A DNA stretch of 64,000 nt from Fulvimarina pelagi HTCC2506. Lineage in GTDB: Bacteria > Pseudomonadota > Alphaproteobacteria > Rhizobiales > Rhizobiaceae. The DNA lies in the NCBI RefSeq assembly GCF_000153705.1, contig NZ_DS022272.1, positions 2,481,924 through 2,545,923 on the forward strand, in the 5' to 3' direction. The position numbers were made by a program, and so were the translations under genes. Positions 46,479 through 55,661 of this stretch are shown here, piece by piece; the first letter of the stretch is position 1; every line of letters starts with the position of its first letter. The notes under the pieces were generated by a model. The model did no database searches. It saw nothing but the letters and a program-made list of their open reading frames with translations, and was not told where the DNA came from.

Positions 46479-47333
46479 TCAGTTACGCAGCAGATCGTTG
46501 ATCGAAGTCTTGGAGCGGGTCTGCTCGTCGACGCGCTTGACGATGACCGCGCAGTAGAGGTTCGGTCCCGGCGCGCCGTTCGCCATCGGCTTGCCGGGCA
46601 TCGATCCGGCGACGACGACCGAATAGGGTGGAATCTCGCCGTAGCTGACTTCGCCTGTCGTCCGGTCGACGATCTTGGTCGACTTGCCGATATAAACGCC
46701 CATGCCGAGCACCGAGCCCTCGCGGACGATGCAGCCTTCGACGACCTCAGAACGGGCGCCGATGAAGCAGCCGTCCTCGATGATAGTCGGACCGGCCTGA
46801 AGCGGCTCAAGTACGCCGCCGATGCCGACGCCGCCGGACAGATGCACGTGCTTGCCGATCTGCGCACAGGAGCCGACCGTCGCCCAGCCGTCGACCATCG
46901 AACCCTCGTCCACATAGGCCCCGAGATTGACGAAGGACGGCATCAGGACGACGTCCCTGGCGATGAAAGAGCCGCGCCGAACGATCGAGCCTGGCACCGC
47001 GCGGAAACCAGACTCGCGGAAGCGATCTTCGCCCCAGCCGGCGAACTTGGACGGCACCTTGTCCCACCAGACGGAGCCGCCATTGCCGCCTTCGATCACT
47101 TCCATGTCGTTGAGGCGGAAAGAGAGAAGCACGGCCTTCTTCAGCCATTGATGGACGGTCCACTGCCCATCCTCGCCGCGGGAGGCAACACGGGCAGTGC
47201 CACTGTCGAGCATTTCGAGCGCCGCCTCGACGGCTTCGCGAACCTCTCCCGTGGTCGAGGTGGAGATCGAAGCGCGGTCCTCGAAAGCCTGTTCGATAGT
47301 GGCTTCGAGGGCGCTGTGGTCCGTGGCGCTCAT
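46479..47333 (-). CDS. dapD: Tetrahydrodipicolinate N-succinyltransferase
   Basis: A 284-residue trimeric enzyme that succinylates tetrahydrodipicolinate with succinyl-CoA, in the same pathway as DapE. The N-terminal helical domain ([13 protein letters not shown]) is followed by the left-handed beta helix of hexapeptide repeats ([40 protein letters not shown]), and the C-terminus [19 protein letters not shown] lies upstream of the ATG. It is probably monocistronic, with the double-palindrome repeat downstream. Confidence 0.96.
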   Translation of the reverse strand: MSATDHSALEATIEQAFEDRASISTSTTGEVREAVEAALEMLDSGTARVASRGEDGQWTVHQWLKKAVLLSFRLNDMEVIEGGNGGSVWWDKVPSKFAGWGEDRFRESGFRAVPGSIVRRGSFIARDVVLMPSFVNLGAYVDEGSMVDGWATVGSCAQIGKHVHLSGGVGIGGVLEPLQAGPTIIEDGCFIGARSEVVEGCIVREGSVLGMGVYIGKSTKIVDRTTGEVSYGEIPPYSVVVAGSMPGKPMANGAPGPNLYCAVIVKRVDEQTRSKTSINDLLRN

Positions 47334-47501
47334 CGCGTCGTCCTTACCTGATCGATGTGTGGAAAGGCGAACCGAAGTCCGCCGAGAATCGGCGCGGACC
47401 CTAGTTCAAGGCCGGCGGCTAATCAATCACGGTATGATAGAGTGGCGATCTACGACGGTGGCCGAAAATTCAATGCGTGAAGCGAGTTCGGACACGGACC
47501 G

Positions 47502-48890
47502 TCAGTCAGCCGCGCCATCGGTCGAAGAGGAAGCCTCGGCGGCACCTTTCAATTGCGCGGCGAGTTTGGCGCAGTGATCGGTCTCGTTCGCTTTCGGCGT
47601 GAAGATCGTGAAATCGAACGGTGCGGGGGTCTCGTCGGAGAGACCGTATTCCGATGCCTTGTCGGCGTCGACCCCGGCGATCTCGACCATCTGCACCGCG
47701 ACTGATTCGGACTTGCCAGTCAGGCCTTCGATGACGGACGGGACGCCGCGATCCTTGCGCACATGGCCCGATCCAGCGATCAGCACCGCCGATCCGTTCT
47801 CCTCTGCCGCGTCGATCATGGCGGCGGCCATGGCGCCGTCGCGCAGGCGCTGGGCGAGTTCCATCGGCTTCAGCGCCGCTTCCGGCAGAAGGTCACAATG
47901 GGCCGCCTTGAGTTCGGCCGTCAGGTCCTGTGCAAGAGCGGGATCGACCGGCAGGTCGAGCCCCAGCCGCTTGCGGTCGGCGGCAGGAATGTTCGCGCCT
48001 TTGTCGGAGGAAAGGTCGCGCACCGTTTCCCGGTCGAGATTACCGGCGACGATCGGCAGGCCGCTGTCGAGCGCGGCCTGGAAGACTGGCGCATAAATCG
48101 AGAAGTCCGGCCATCCCCGGTCGTTCCAGGAAAGTTTCTTTGCAAGGTCCGACAGGTCGACCGGTGTCGTGTCGTCGATGTTCTTAAGGACGTCCGAGAA
48201 GGTCTCGGGGATCATTTCGAAGACGATGGCCGGGCTGCGGTCCCCGCCCGCGACGCCGCGAATGATTCCGGCCTGGAGCCGATGATGGTCCGGGTTATCG
48301 TGAATTTCACCAAGCAGCACGTAGCGCGCGCCCTTGACCGCCTTCACTAGACTTTCTGTGTCACTGGGAGAGCCATTGGAAGAGACAATGGAGCCGACCA
48401 GCGGACTGTCCGCATAGATCGTTGATCGCCAGGCCCTGTCGTCCTCGTCGAACAACTTCGTCGCTTGCGAGCGCGGCGTGTCCTTATTTTCCTCGGTCCC
48501 GACGCGGCTGGTCGACCCGACCGTGGTCAACAATGGAGACCCACTGTCTCGATAGGCCATGGCGCCTGAAACCTCGTTACGAGGTTCCGGAGACTTAAGG
48601 GCGATGCCCGGATTGCGCTCCGCGATCGCTTCCAAGGCTTTGACTGCACCCGAGGCCGACGCGGTCTCACCGCCGAAAGGCGTTGCCGTTGCTATTGAGA
48701 TTGTCGCATCACGGCCACGAGCTTCGAAAGGAGAGTTGAGCATCTGTTCGGTGTCGGGCACCGTAAAGCTGCTCTCAGCGCTCTGCATCGGAAGATTGTC
48801 GATCAGTGCCGAAATACGATCGGCGAAAGCGAGACTCGATACGCCGACGACGCCCACGGTGAGCGAGACGATCAGAACCCGGCGCGTCAC
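47502..48890 (-). CDS. ChaN family (haem-binding uptake, DUF399) protein
   Basis: A 462-residue exported protein. The GTG start at 48890 has GGGGAA 6 bases before it and begins a signal sequence (RRVLIVSLTVGVVGVSSLAFA). Residues about 25-155 are low complexity; from about 165 the ChaN domain starts with ARYVLLGEIHDNPDHHRLQ and includes VFEMIPE, SWNDRGWPDFSIYAPVF and LIAGSGHVRKDRGVP. ChaN of Campylobacter is a haem-binding iron-regulated lipoprotein; this one lacks a lipobox I can see. The exact role is uncertain. An ATG at 48965 is open but weak. Confidence 0.78.
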   Translation of the reverse strand: MTRRVLIVSLTVGVVGVSSLAFADRISALIDNLPMQSAESSFTVPDTEQMLNSPFEARGRDATISIATATPFGGETASASGAVKALEAIAERNPGIALKSPEPRNEVSGAMAYRDSGSPLLTTVGSTSRVGTEENKDTPRSQATKLFDEDDRAWRSTIYADSPLVGSIVSSNGSPSDTESLVKAVKGARYVLLGEIHDNPDHHRLQAGIIRGVAGGDRSPAIVFEMIPETFSDVLKNIDDTTPVDLSDLAKKLSWNDRGWPDFSIYAPVFQAALDSGLPIVAGNLDRETVRDLSSDKGANIPAADRKRLGLDLPVDPALAQDLTAELKAAHCDLLPEAALKPMELAQRLRDGAMAAAMIDAAEENGSAVLIAGSGHVRKDRGVPSVIEGLTGKSESVAVQMVEIAGVDADKASEYGLSDETPAPFDFTIFTPKANETDHCAKLAAQLKGAAEASSSTDGAAD

Positions 48891-49024
48891 GAGTAATTCC
48901 CCACAGCATCCCCAATGCTTAAATTTCGCGCACTCCCCAGCACGCATCGACCATACATAATCCAAGATGTGGCGAAAATATTACAATACCGTTGGCATCA
49001 TGACCGCAGCCCAAAGAATAACAT

Positions 49025-50251
49025 TCAATCGAGCGCTTCCACCAACCGACGGGACGGCCAACAGGTTTCAGCGAGCCCGAATTCGCGCTCGACCTTTCCG
49101 ATTGAACGACGGGTCTTGAAGCCGGCGAGACCGTCGACGCCGCCGACATCGTGCCCTAGCGCAACGAGCTTTGACTGCAATTTGGCAACATCGCCGCGCG
49201 TCAAACTGTCGGGCTCCTTCCAACCAGTAGAGAAGGTACCTGACCCCAACATCCGGTCGGCGGCATGCCCGACGAAGAGGGCATAGAGATCCGAGTTGTT
49301 GTAGGCCTTGAGAACGTAGAAGTTCGGAGTCGCAAGGAACATCGGCCCCATGCGCCCCGCCGGCATCATCACATGTCCCGTTTCGCCGATTTCGCGATCC
49401 GGAAAAGGTCGACCCGAAACGCGCGAGACCCCGTCCGTGACGAAGGTTGAGATCGGCCGGCCCTGATCCGGTCCTTCGGTGGTGCAGGAGACGCTCATCG
49501 GAATTTCCGCTTCAAATCCCCAGTCGCGTCCGGTCTGCCAACCGTGCTCCTTCAGATAATTGGCGATCGAGGCGAGCGTGTCCGGCACCGAGTTCCAGAT
49601 GTCGCGTTTGCCGTCGCCGTCGAAGTCGACGGCATATTGCAGGAATTTTGATGGCATGAACTGCGGCTGGCCAAGCGCTCCTGCCCAGGAAGAGCGCATC
49701 ACATTCACCGGGCGATCACCGTTTTCGGCAATTTCCAGTGCCGCCAGCAGTTCGGTGCGGAACATTTGCTTGCGACGCGAAAGCCAGGCCTTCGTGCCCA
49801 GCACTTCGAACGCGTTGTGCGGGATCGCGGCATTGCCAAAGGCCGATTCGCGGCCCCAGATCGCGATGATGATCGGTGCGGGAACGCCGTAGCGCTCTTC
49901 GATTCGTTCAAGAAGAGCGGCATGGCGGGCGAGGAGTTCGCGGCCGGTGCGCACCGTCGTGCCGAGTGCGCGCTTGGAAAGATAGTCCGAGCCGTTCTTG
50001 AACTCGGCCTGGAAGTTGATCTGCTCGACGGTTTCGCTCGCCCCGGGCAATTGCAGGTCGGGAAGCTCCAAATTCGGCGCAACGCCCTGGAATGCCCGAT
50101 CGAAGACCGTCCTTGAGACGCCCCGCGCTTCTGCCTCCGGCCAGATCTCCGTTTGAAGAAAGCTGCGGAAGCCCGCATCAATGGATGGATCAGCGTGGGC
50201 CGGAACGAGTAAGACGAGGAGCGAAGCGAAGAACGCCGGAAGTAAGCGCAT
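49025..50251 (-). CDS. Lytic murein transglycosylase, MltB type with peptidoglycan-binding domain
   Basis: A 408-residue periplasmic enzyme with signal peptide (LLPAFFASLLVLLVPAHA, cut near residue 20). The MltB-type lysozyme-like domain covers about 25-330, with the catalytic E135 in IWGRESAFG and SSWAGALGQPQFMPS. Residues 345-408 are a PG_binding_1 domain (LQSKLVALGHDVGGVDGLAGFKTRRSI). It cuts peptidoglycan glycan strands between MurNAc and GlcNAc with formation of the 1,6-anhydro ring. It is the second lytic transglycosylase within 6 kb. Confidence 0.9.
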   Translation of the reverse strand: MRLLPAFFASLLVLLVPAHADPSIDAGFRSFLQTEIWPEAEARGVSRTVFDRAFQGVAPNLELPDLQLPGASETVEQINFQAEFKNGSDYLSKRALGTTVRTGRELLARHAALLERIEERYGVPAPIIIAIWGRESAFGNAAIPHNAFEVLGTKAWLSRRKQMFRTELLAALEIAENGDRPVNVMRSSWAGALGQPQFMPSKFLQYAVDFDGDGKRDIWNSVPDTLASIANYLKEHGWQTGRDWGFEAEIPMSVSCTTEGPDQGRPISTFVTDGVSRVSGRPFPDREIGETGHVMMPAGRMGPMFLATPNFYVLKAYNNSDLYALFVGHAADRMLGSGTFSTGWKEPDSLTRGDVAKLQSKLVALGHDVGGVDGLAGFKTRRSIGKVEREFGLAETCWPSRRLVEALD

Positions 50252-50513
50252 GAATCCGTCCTATTGTTTGAAATATTGAGCGATCCGTACGACACCAGAT
50301 TAGGACGCCGAACTTGCCTCAAGCGCCTACATTCTTGGTCTTATCGAACAATTGACCGAATGGATCAGGGTCCAGTGCCTCACCGTTCACCGCGTATATC
50401 AACCCCGCGGGTTAGAACATCACGCGTGAAGGACTAACTGCTGTAGAGAGCAGGAACCTTGCTACACCCTCGGCAGACCGTTTCCTATCCTGTTTCGCGA
50501 ACATGGCGAGTGA

Positions 50514-51467
50514 ATGACCGATAAGACCCACGAAACCGGGACGCCGATCCAAGAAGATGAAGATCTCAACAAGGAGGCGATCCAGCAGTTCGCGAAAGGC
50601 GGACAACGCCATGCCAGTGAGGTGACAGAGCATCGGCTCGAGCATGAAGGCTCTTCGCTGACCCAGGGCGAACTGGAAGAGGTCGACCACCGGATGAAAC
50701 TGCGCCCGCTGGCGGTCTACGAGATCGTGCGCCAGGAGGGCGAGGACGAGCTGACCCGGCCCTATCGCTCGCTCTGGTGGTCGGGCCTTGCCGCCGGTCT
50801 GTCGATCGGATTTTCCGTCTACACGCAGGCGGCCATGCGCTCCTATCTGCCCGACGCGGACTGGACGCCCCTTCTGGAATGCATCGGCTATTCCGTCGGC
50901 TTTCTCATCGTCATCCTCGGCCGCCAGCAGCTCTTTACCGAGATCACGCTCACAGCCGTGCTGCCACTCCTCGCAAGGCCAACGCCCCGCGGTTTTTTCG
51001 CGGTCGCTCGGCTTTGGACGATCGTACTCGTGGCGAACATGGTCGGCACGGCGGTCTTTGCCCTCGGCATCGCGGTCGACATTCTGGATACGCCCGAGAT
51101 CGTCGCTGCGGCGATCGAAATTTCCCGTGAAGCGACGTCGGGGACGTTCCACCATCTGCTCTTACGGGGGATTGCCGCCGGCTGGCTGATGGCGACCGTC
51201 GTCTGGCTCATGCCTTCGGCGAAAGGTTCGGGCTTCATCGTGATCGCGTTGATCACCTCGCTGATCGCGCTCTTCCATCTGGCCCACGTGGTCGCTGGAT
51301 CGGTAGAGGCGTTCACCTTGGTTTTCATTGGCGAGCGCGGCCTGATCGACGCGCTTGTCGGCTTTCACTTGCCGGCACTGATTGGGAACGTTCTCGGCGG
51401 CTCAGCGCTGTTTGCGCTGATCAGCTACGGCCAGGTCGCAGACGAACTCGACGAACGCGGCAACTGA
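50514..51467 (+). CDS. Formate/nitrite transporter family protein (YfdC-like)
   Basis: A 317-residue membrane protein of the FNT family of pentameric anion channels. After a hydrophilic, charged N-terminal region of about 90 residues (HRLEHEGSSLTQGELEEVDHRM), six helices follow with the repeated half-helix breaks (GLAAGLSIGFSV, LRGIAAGWLMATVVW, PALIGNVLGG). The long N-terminus and the sequence LGRQQLFTEITLTAVLPLL are like YfdC, whose substrate is unknown, and less like FocA or NirC. Transcribed alone between wall and lipoprotein genes; no formate or nitrite enzymes are nearby. Confidence 0.82.
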   Translation: MTDKTHETGTPIQEDEDLNKEAIQQFAKGGQRHASEVTEHRLEHEGSSLTQGELEEVDHRMKLRPLAVYEIVRQEGEDELTRPYRSLWWSGLAAGLSIGFSVYTQAAMRSYLPDADWTPLLECIGYSVGFLIVILGRQQLFTEITLTAVLPLLARPTPRGFFAVARLWTIVLVANMVGTAVFALGIAVDILDTPEIVAAAIEISREATSGTFHHLLLRGIAAGWLMATVVWLMPSAKGSGFIVIALITSLIALFHLAHVVAGSVEAFTLVFIGERGLIDALVGFHLPALIGNVLGGSALFALISYGQVADELDERGN

Positions 51468-51524
51468 AGCTGCGTTCATTCCAGCGCAAGATGGAGTGCG
51501 AAGCATTCGACCTTGCGCTTGGGC

Positions 51525-52103
51525 TTATCCCGGAGGTCCTTCATCGAAGCCCGTGAACACCTTGATGTTTTGTTCCTTCGGCTCGGCGAAGACGATCCTA
51601 TCGTCGGTATAGGTGAAGTTCTGCGCCTCGCCGCCTGCGTTGGCCGACGTCGGAACCCGACCGAGTTCGGAATAGATTACGTCGTCGCCGCGCAGGACCG
51701 CGATCCGCAGCGGAAGCTGGACTGCGCCAGGAGCTGCAGGCCCTGGCGCGATTCGACCCCCGACGTCCACTTTCATGCGCAATTGGCCGTCAACGATGCG
51801 GCAGGTACTCTGGGCGCCAATGATGTTGGCGCTGTAGGCGAGTTCGGTGCCCTCGTCCTTGTCGAGAATTCCGGTGCCCTGTCGCACCTCGACGGCAGGG
51901 CAATAGGACGCGGCCGTGCCTTGCGTGGCAAATCCCGTCGGTTGGCCGTTCGGAACCGGCGGCGCACCGACACTCGCAGCAGTCTCGCCGAGTCCCTCTC
52001 CGGTATCAGTAGAGGAACAGGCGGCAAGAAACATCCCTGCAACGGCTGCGACAAACGATAGATGTGAGCCTCGAAGCGAACGGCGCGGCTTACCCTGGAT
52101 CAT
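51525..52103 (-). CDS. Lipoprotein of unknown function upstream of thrC
   Basis: A 192-residue lipoprotein: basic N-terminus, hydrophobic core SFVAAVAGMFLAAC with lipobox LAAC (Cys 29), so it should be lipidated and face the periplasm. The mature part has YCPAVEVRQGTGIL, a cysteine pair (YCP, STC) and a beta-rich C-terminal half. Similar proteins occur beside thrC in other Rhizobiales as I recall, with no role assigned. It is divergent from thrC. Confidence 0.72.
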   Translation of the reverse strand: MIQGKPRRSLRGSHLSFVAAVAGMFLAACSSTDTGEGLGETAASVGAPPVPNGQPTGFATQGTAASYCPAVEVRQGTGILDKDEGTELAYSANIIGAQSTCRIVDGQLRMKVDVGGRIAPGPAAPGAVQLPLRIAVLRGDDVIYSELGRVPTSANAGGEAQNFTYTDDRIVFAEPKEQNIKVFTGFDEGPPG

Positions 52104-52271
52104 CGATCGGTTCTTCCCTTTCCCTTGTACGAGGGTCTATATCAGGCGGCAATGCCGGACGCGACCTACCGGTATCCAACGCGGGTCGAGCCTTTAAGGG
52201 GCAAGATGACATTGCCAAGGCAGACCGCGTCTTTATGAGGCGATCCAGGGACGCCGGCACTGGGAGACGAC

Positions 52272-53681
52272 GTGGAATACGTAAGCACAAGGGGGGAGGC
52301 ACCCCGCCTCGGTTTCGCTGATACACTGCTGGCGGGGCTTGCCGGTGACGGCGGGCTCTATGTTCCGAACGCCTGGCCCCAGCTGTCGCAGGAGACGATC
52401 CGCTCGTTTCGCGGACGACCCTACAGCGAGATCGCCTACGAGGTGATGGCGCCTTTCGTCGGCGAGGACATCGCGGCAGACGACCTGAAGAGCATGATCG
52501 ACGACGCCTATGCGACCTTCCCGCACCCGGCCGTCGCGCCGCTGGTGCAGATCGGCGCGAATCACTTCCTGCTCGAACTTTTCCATGGTCCGACGCTCGC
52601 CTTCAAGGACGTCGCCATGCAGCTCCTCGCGCGGCTGATGGACCATGTCCTCGCCGAGCGCGGTCAGCGTGCGACCATCGTCGGCGCGACCTCGGGCGAC
52701 ACCGGCGGCGCGGCGATCGCGGCCTTCGCGGGCAGCGAACGCGCCGACATCTTCATTCTTTTCCCCAATGGACGGGTCTCGCCCGTCCAGCAGCGCCAGA
52801 TGACGACAAGCGGCTCGGCGAACGTCCATGCCGTCTCGCTCGACGGAACCTTCGACGACTGCCAGGCGCTCGTGAAGGCGATGTTTAACGACAGGCGCTT
52901 CCGCGCCGATGTCGGCCTTTCCGGCGTCAACTCGATCAACTGGGGCCGGATCATGGCCCAGATCGTCTACTATTTCACCGCCGCCGCCTCTCTCGGCGCA
53001 CCCGACCGGCAGGTATCCTTCACGGTGCCGACCGGCAATTTCGGAGACATCTTCGCCGGCTTCGCCGCCAAGCGCATGGGCCTGCCGATCGACCGGCTGA
53101 TCGTTGCGACCAATGCCAACGACATTCTCGATCGCACGCTGAAGACCGGCCGCTACGAGACCGACGGCGTTGAAGCCACGATGTCGCCCTCGATGGACAT
53201 CCAGGTCTCCTCGAATTTCGAGCGTCTGATCTTCGAGGCAAGCGGCCGCGACGCCGATCTCGTGCGCGGGTTGATGCAGCAGCTGTCGCAGTCCGGTGCC
53301 TTCACCCTGCCGAACACCGTTATCGAAACGATCCGCAACGAATTCGATGCGGGGCGCACCGATGAGGCCGAGACAGCGAGAACCATCAAGAATGTCCTCA
53401 CTCGGCAGGCCTATCTTCTCGATCCGCACACCGCCGTCGCAGTCAACGTCGCGGAGGCGCTTCTCGGCGAAGCGCCGATGGTTACGCTCTCGACGGCCCA
53501 TCCCGCGAAATTCCCGGACGCCGTGACGCAGGCCTGCGGAAGGACGCCAGATCTACCGCCCAGTCATGCGGACCTCATGCAGAAGCGCGAGCGCTTCGAC
53601 ACGATCGCCAACGATCTCGACGCCTTGCAGCAATTCATCAGAGAGCGCTCACGCGCCGGCAACGGCGCGGAGGCCGCATGA
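52272..53681 (+). CDS. thrC: Threonine synthase
   Basis: A 469-residue PLP enzyme that makes threonine from O-phosphohomoserine, the last step of the pathway. It is the longer proteobacterial/fungal type, with EYVSTRGEAPRLGFADTLLAGLAGDGGLYVP at the N-terminus, the PLP lysine K112 in HGPTLAFKDVAM and the phosphate loop GATSGDTGGAA. The start is GTG at 52272. It overlaps the M16 peptidase gene (ATGA). The thrB product, made 8 kb away, supplies its substrate. Confidence 0.95.
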   Translation: MEYVSTRGEAPRLGFADTLLAGLAGDGGLYVPNAWPQLSQETIRSFRGRPYSEIAYEVMAPFVGEDIAADDLKSMIDDAYATFPHPAVAPLVQIGANHFLLELFHGPTLAFKDVAMQLLARLMDHVLAERGQRATIVGATSGDTGGAAIAAFAGSERADIFILFPNGRVSPVQQRQMTTSGSANVHAVSLDGTFDDCQALVKAMFNDRRFRADVGLSGVNSINWGRIMAQIVYYFTAAASLGAPDRQVSFTVPTGNFGDIFAGFAAKRMGLPIDRLIVATNANDILDRTLKTGRYETDGVEATMSPSMDIQVSSNFERLIFEASGRDADLVRGLMQQLSQSGAFTLPNTVIETIRNEFDAGRTDEAETARTIKNVLTRQAYLLDPHTAVAVNVAEALLGEAPMVTLSTAHPAKFPDAVTQACGRTPDLPPSHADLMQKRERFDTIANDLDALQQFIRERSRAGNGAEAA

Positions 53682-54988
53682 CCCAGCAGATCACGCGGCT
53701 TGACAACGGCCTGACGGTGGTCTCCGACAGGATGGACAATCTCGAGAGTGCCGCTCTCGGCTTCTGGGTGAAAACCGGAGCCCGCGACGAGCACGAGGGC
53801 GAGCACGGCATCGCCCACCTCCTCGAGCATATGGCCTTCAAGGGTACCGCACGGCGTAGCGCGCGAGATATCGCGGAAGAGATTGAGAATGTCGGCGGCG
53901 AACTCAATGCAGGAACGAGCGTCGAGTCGACCTCCTACTACGCCCGTGTCCTGAAGGATGACGTGCCGCTGGCGCTCGACATTCTCTCCGACATTCTCCT
54001 CAACTCACGCTTCGATCCGGTCGAACTCGAACGCGAGCAGCACGTGATTCTGCAGGAGATCGGTGCCGCCGAGGACACGCCCGACGACATCGTCTTTGAC
54101 CATTTCCAGGAGACTGCATTCACCGACCAGATCGTCGGCCGGCCGATCCTTGGAACGCGTGACAGTGTGAGAAGCTTTTCACCCAGCGATCTGCGCGCGT
54201 ATCTCGACCGGCAGTACGGACCGGATCGAATCGTCGTCTCGGCAGCCGGTGCCGTTGAACACGACGCGATCGTTGCCCAGGTTTCAAGTCTCTTCGAACA
54301 TCGTAGAAGTCCTATCCTCGAACCAGCCAACGTTAAGCGTAGCGCCGCACGCTACACCGGCGGAGAATATCGCGAGAGGCGCGATCTTGCCGACGCCCAG
54401 CTGCTGATCGGCTTCGAAGGTCGTCCATATTATCAGCGGGACTTCTATTCCTCCCAGGTCCTATCCATGGTGCTTGGCGGAGGAATGTCCTCACGGCTTT
54501 TTCAGGAGATCCGTGAGCGGCGAGGACTTTGCTACTCGATCTACGCTTTCCACTGGAGCTTTTCCGACTCCGGGCTGTTCGGCATCCACGCTGCGACCGG
54601 GGAGGAAGAACTACAGGAGCTCGGCGAGACCATCGTCGAGGAACTCGTCAAGGCAAGCGAGGAGATCAGTGATACCGAGGTCGTCCGGGCCCGGGCGCAA
54701 ATGCGCTCCAGCCTGATGATGGGCCAGGAAAGCCCCGCCGTCAGGGCCGGGCAGATGGCGCGCCAGCTGATGTTCAACGGAGCGATCATCTCCAGCGAGG
54801 AGTTGTTCGACCGTCTGGCTGCGATCGACGCCGCTCGTCTCAAAGATCTCGCCGGCCGCCTCTTCATCGACGGCGCGCCGACCCTTGCCGCGATCGGAAA
54901 GCTTGAGCGTCTCGCCTCCGTCGATGCTCTCGCCATGCCGCTGAAAGCGGGCCAGACCCGCCCCCGAAGCGCCGCAGGCATGGCTTGA
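53678..54988 (+). CDS. M16 family zinc metallopeptidase
   Basis: A 436-residue peptidase of the mitochondrial processing peptidase beta / PqqL group. The inverted zinc motif is H47-L-L-E50-H51 in GIAHLLEHMAFKGT, with the distal ligand Glu in the downstream VGGELNAGTSVESTSYYARV region. The C-terminal half has the RERRGLCYSIYAFHWSF segment of the second M16 domain. It lacks a signal peptide, so it is likely cytoplasmic. Translational coupling to thrC is common in Rhizobiales, although no functional link is known. Confidence 0.9.
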   Translation: MTQQITRLDNGLTVVSDRMDNLESAALGFWVKTGARDEHEGEHGIAHLLEHMAFKGTARRSARDIAEEIENVGGELNAGTSVESTSYYARVLKDDVPLALDILSDILLNSRFDPVELEREQHVILQEIGAAEDTPDDIVFDHFQETAFTDQIVGRPILGTRDSVRSFSPSDLRAYLDRQYGPDRIVVSAAGAVEHDAIVAQVSSLFEHRRSPILEPANVKRSAARYTGGEYRERRDLADAQLLIGFEGRPYYQRDFYSSQVLSMVLGGGMSSRLFQEIRERRGLCYSIYAFHWSFSDSGLFGIHAATGEEELQELGETIVEELVKASEEISDTEVVRARAQMRSSLMMGQESPAVRAGQMARQLMFNGAIISSEELFDRLAAIDAARLKDLAGRLFIDGAPTLAAIGKLERLASVDALAMPLKAGQTRPRSAAGMA

Positions 54989-54998
54989 CAAACGCGTG

Positions 54999-55661
54999 AT
55001 GCACCTGCTCGACGCCATCTTGAGACCGCATTGCCCGGTCTTGAGGGGCGAGCGGGTTCTGTTGCGGTTGCCAAAGCGCAGCGACTACGTGAAGTGGGCC
55101 GCGCTTCGCGGCGAAAGCGCTCCCTTCTTGAGACCCTGGGAGCCGGAGTGGAGCCGCGACGAGCTCTCGGTTCACGCGTTCCGCTCAAGGCTCAGACGCT
55201 ATTACAGCGAGGCGCATTCCCACAGCAGTTTCACCTTCTTCATCTTCGATATGAATGAGGATGTTCTGATGGGCGGGTTGACGCTCAGCCACATCCGGCG
55301 TGGGGTAGCCCAAGTCGCGACGCTCGGCTACTGGATGGGAGAACGGTTCGCAGGCCAAGGATTGATGCGCGAAGCGGTACGAGAGGTCACGCGCTTCGCC
55401 TTCGATGTCGAGAACCTTCACAGGGTCGAGGCGGCCTGTCTGCCGGCCAACGAGCGGTCTATCGGTCTCTTGACGCGGTGTGGCTTCACCCACGAAGGTC
55501 TGCTCCGGCGGTATCTTAGGATCGCTGGAGAATGGGAAGACCATAGCCTCTATTCGCTGCTTGCCGAAGAATGGCCGCGATCGGGCGCGATGGACGGACG
55601 AAGAGAGCACGGGTTGGGAGTACAGAGTACGTCGTGTTGCTTTCACGAGCCCGATCGATGA
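54999..55661 (+). CDS. GNAT acetyltransferase, RimJ/RimL type
   Basis: A 220-residue acetyltransferase with VLRGERVLLRLPKRSDYVKWAALR at the N-terminus, the acetyl-CoA loop MGERFAGQGLMREAVRE and the C-terminal NERSIGLLTRCGFTHEGLLRRYLRIAGEWEDH, typical of the enzymes that acetylate N-termini of ribosomal proteins or other acceptors. It starts 10 bases after the M16 gene; either GTG 54996 or ATG 54999 could be used. Its stop overlaps the start of the EAL gene. The last 25 residues look like an unconserved tail. Confidence 0.82.
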   Translation: MHLLDAILRPHCPVLRGERVLLRLPKRSDYVKWAALRGESAPFLRPWEPEWSRDELSVHAFRSRLRRYYSEAHSHSSFTFFIFDMNEDVLMGGLTLSHIRRGVAQVATLGYWMGERFAGQGLMREAVREVTRFAFDVENLHRVEAACLPANERSIGLLTRCGFTHEGLLRRYLRIAGEWEDHSLYSLLAEEWPRSGAMDGRREHGLGVQSTSCCFHEPDR

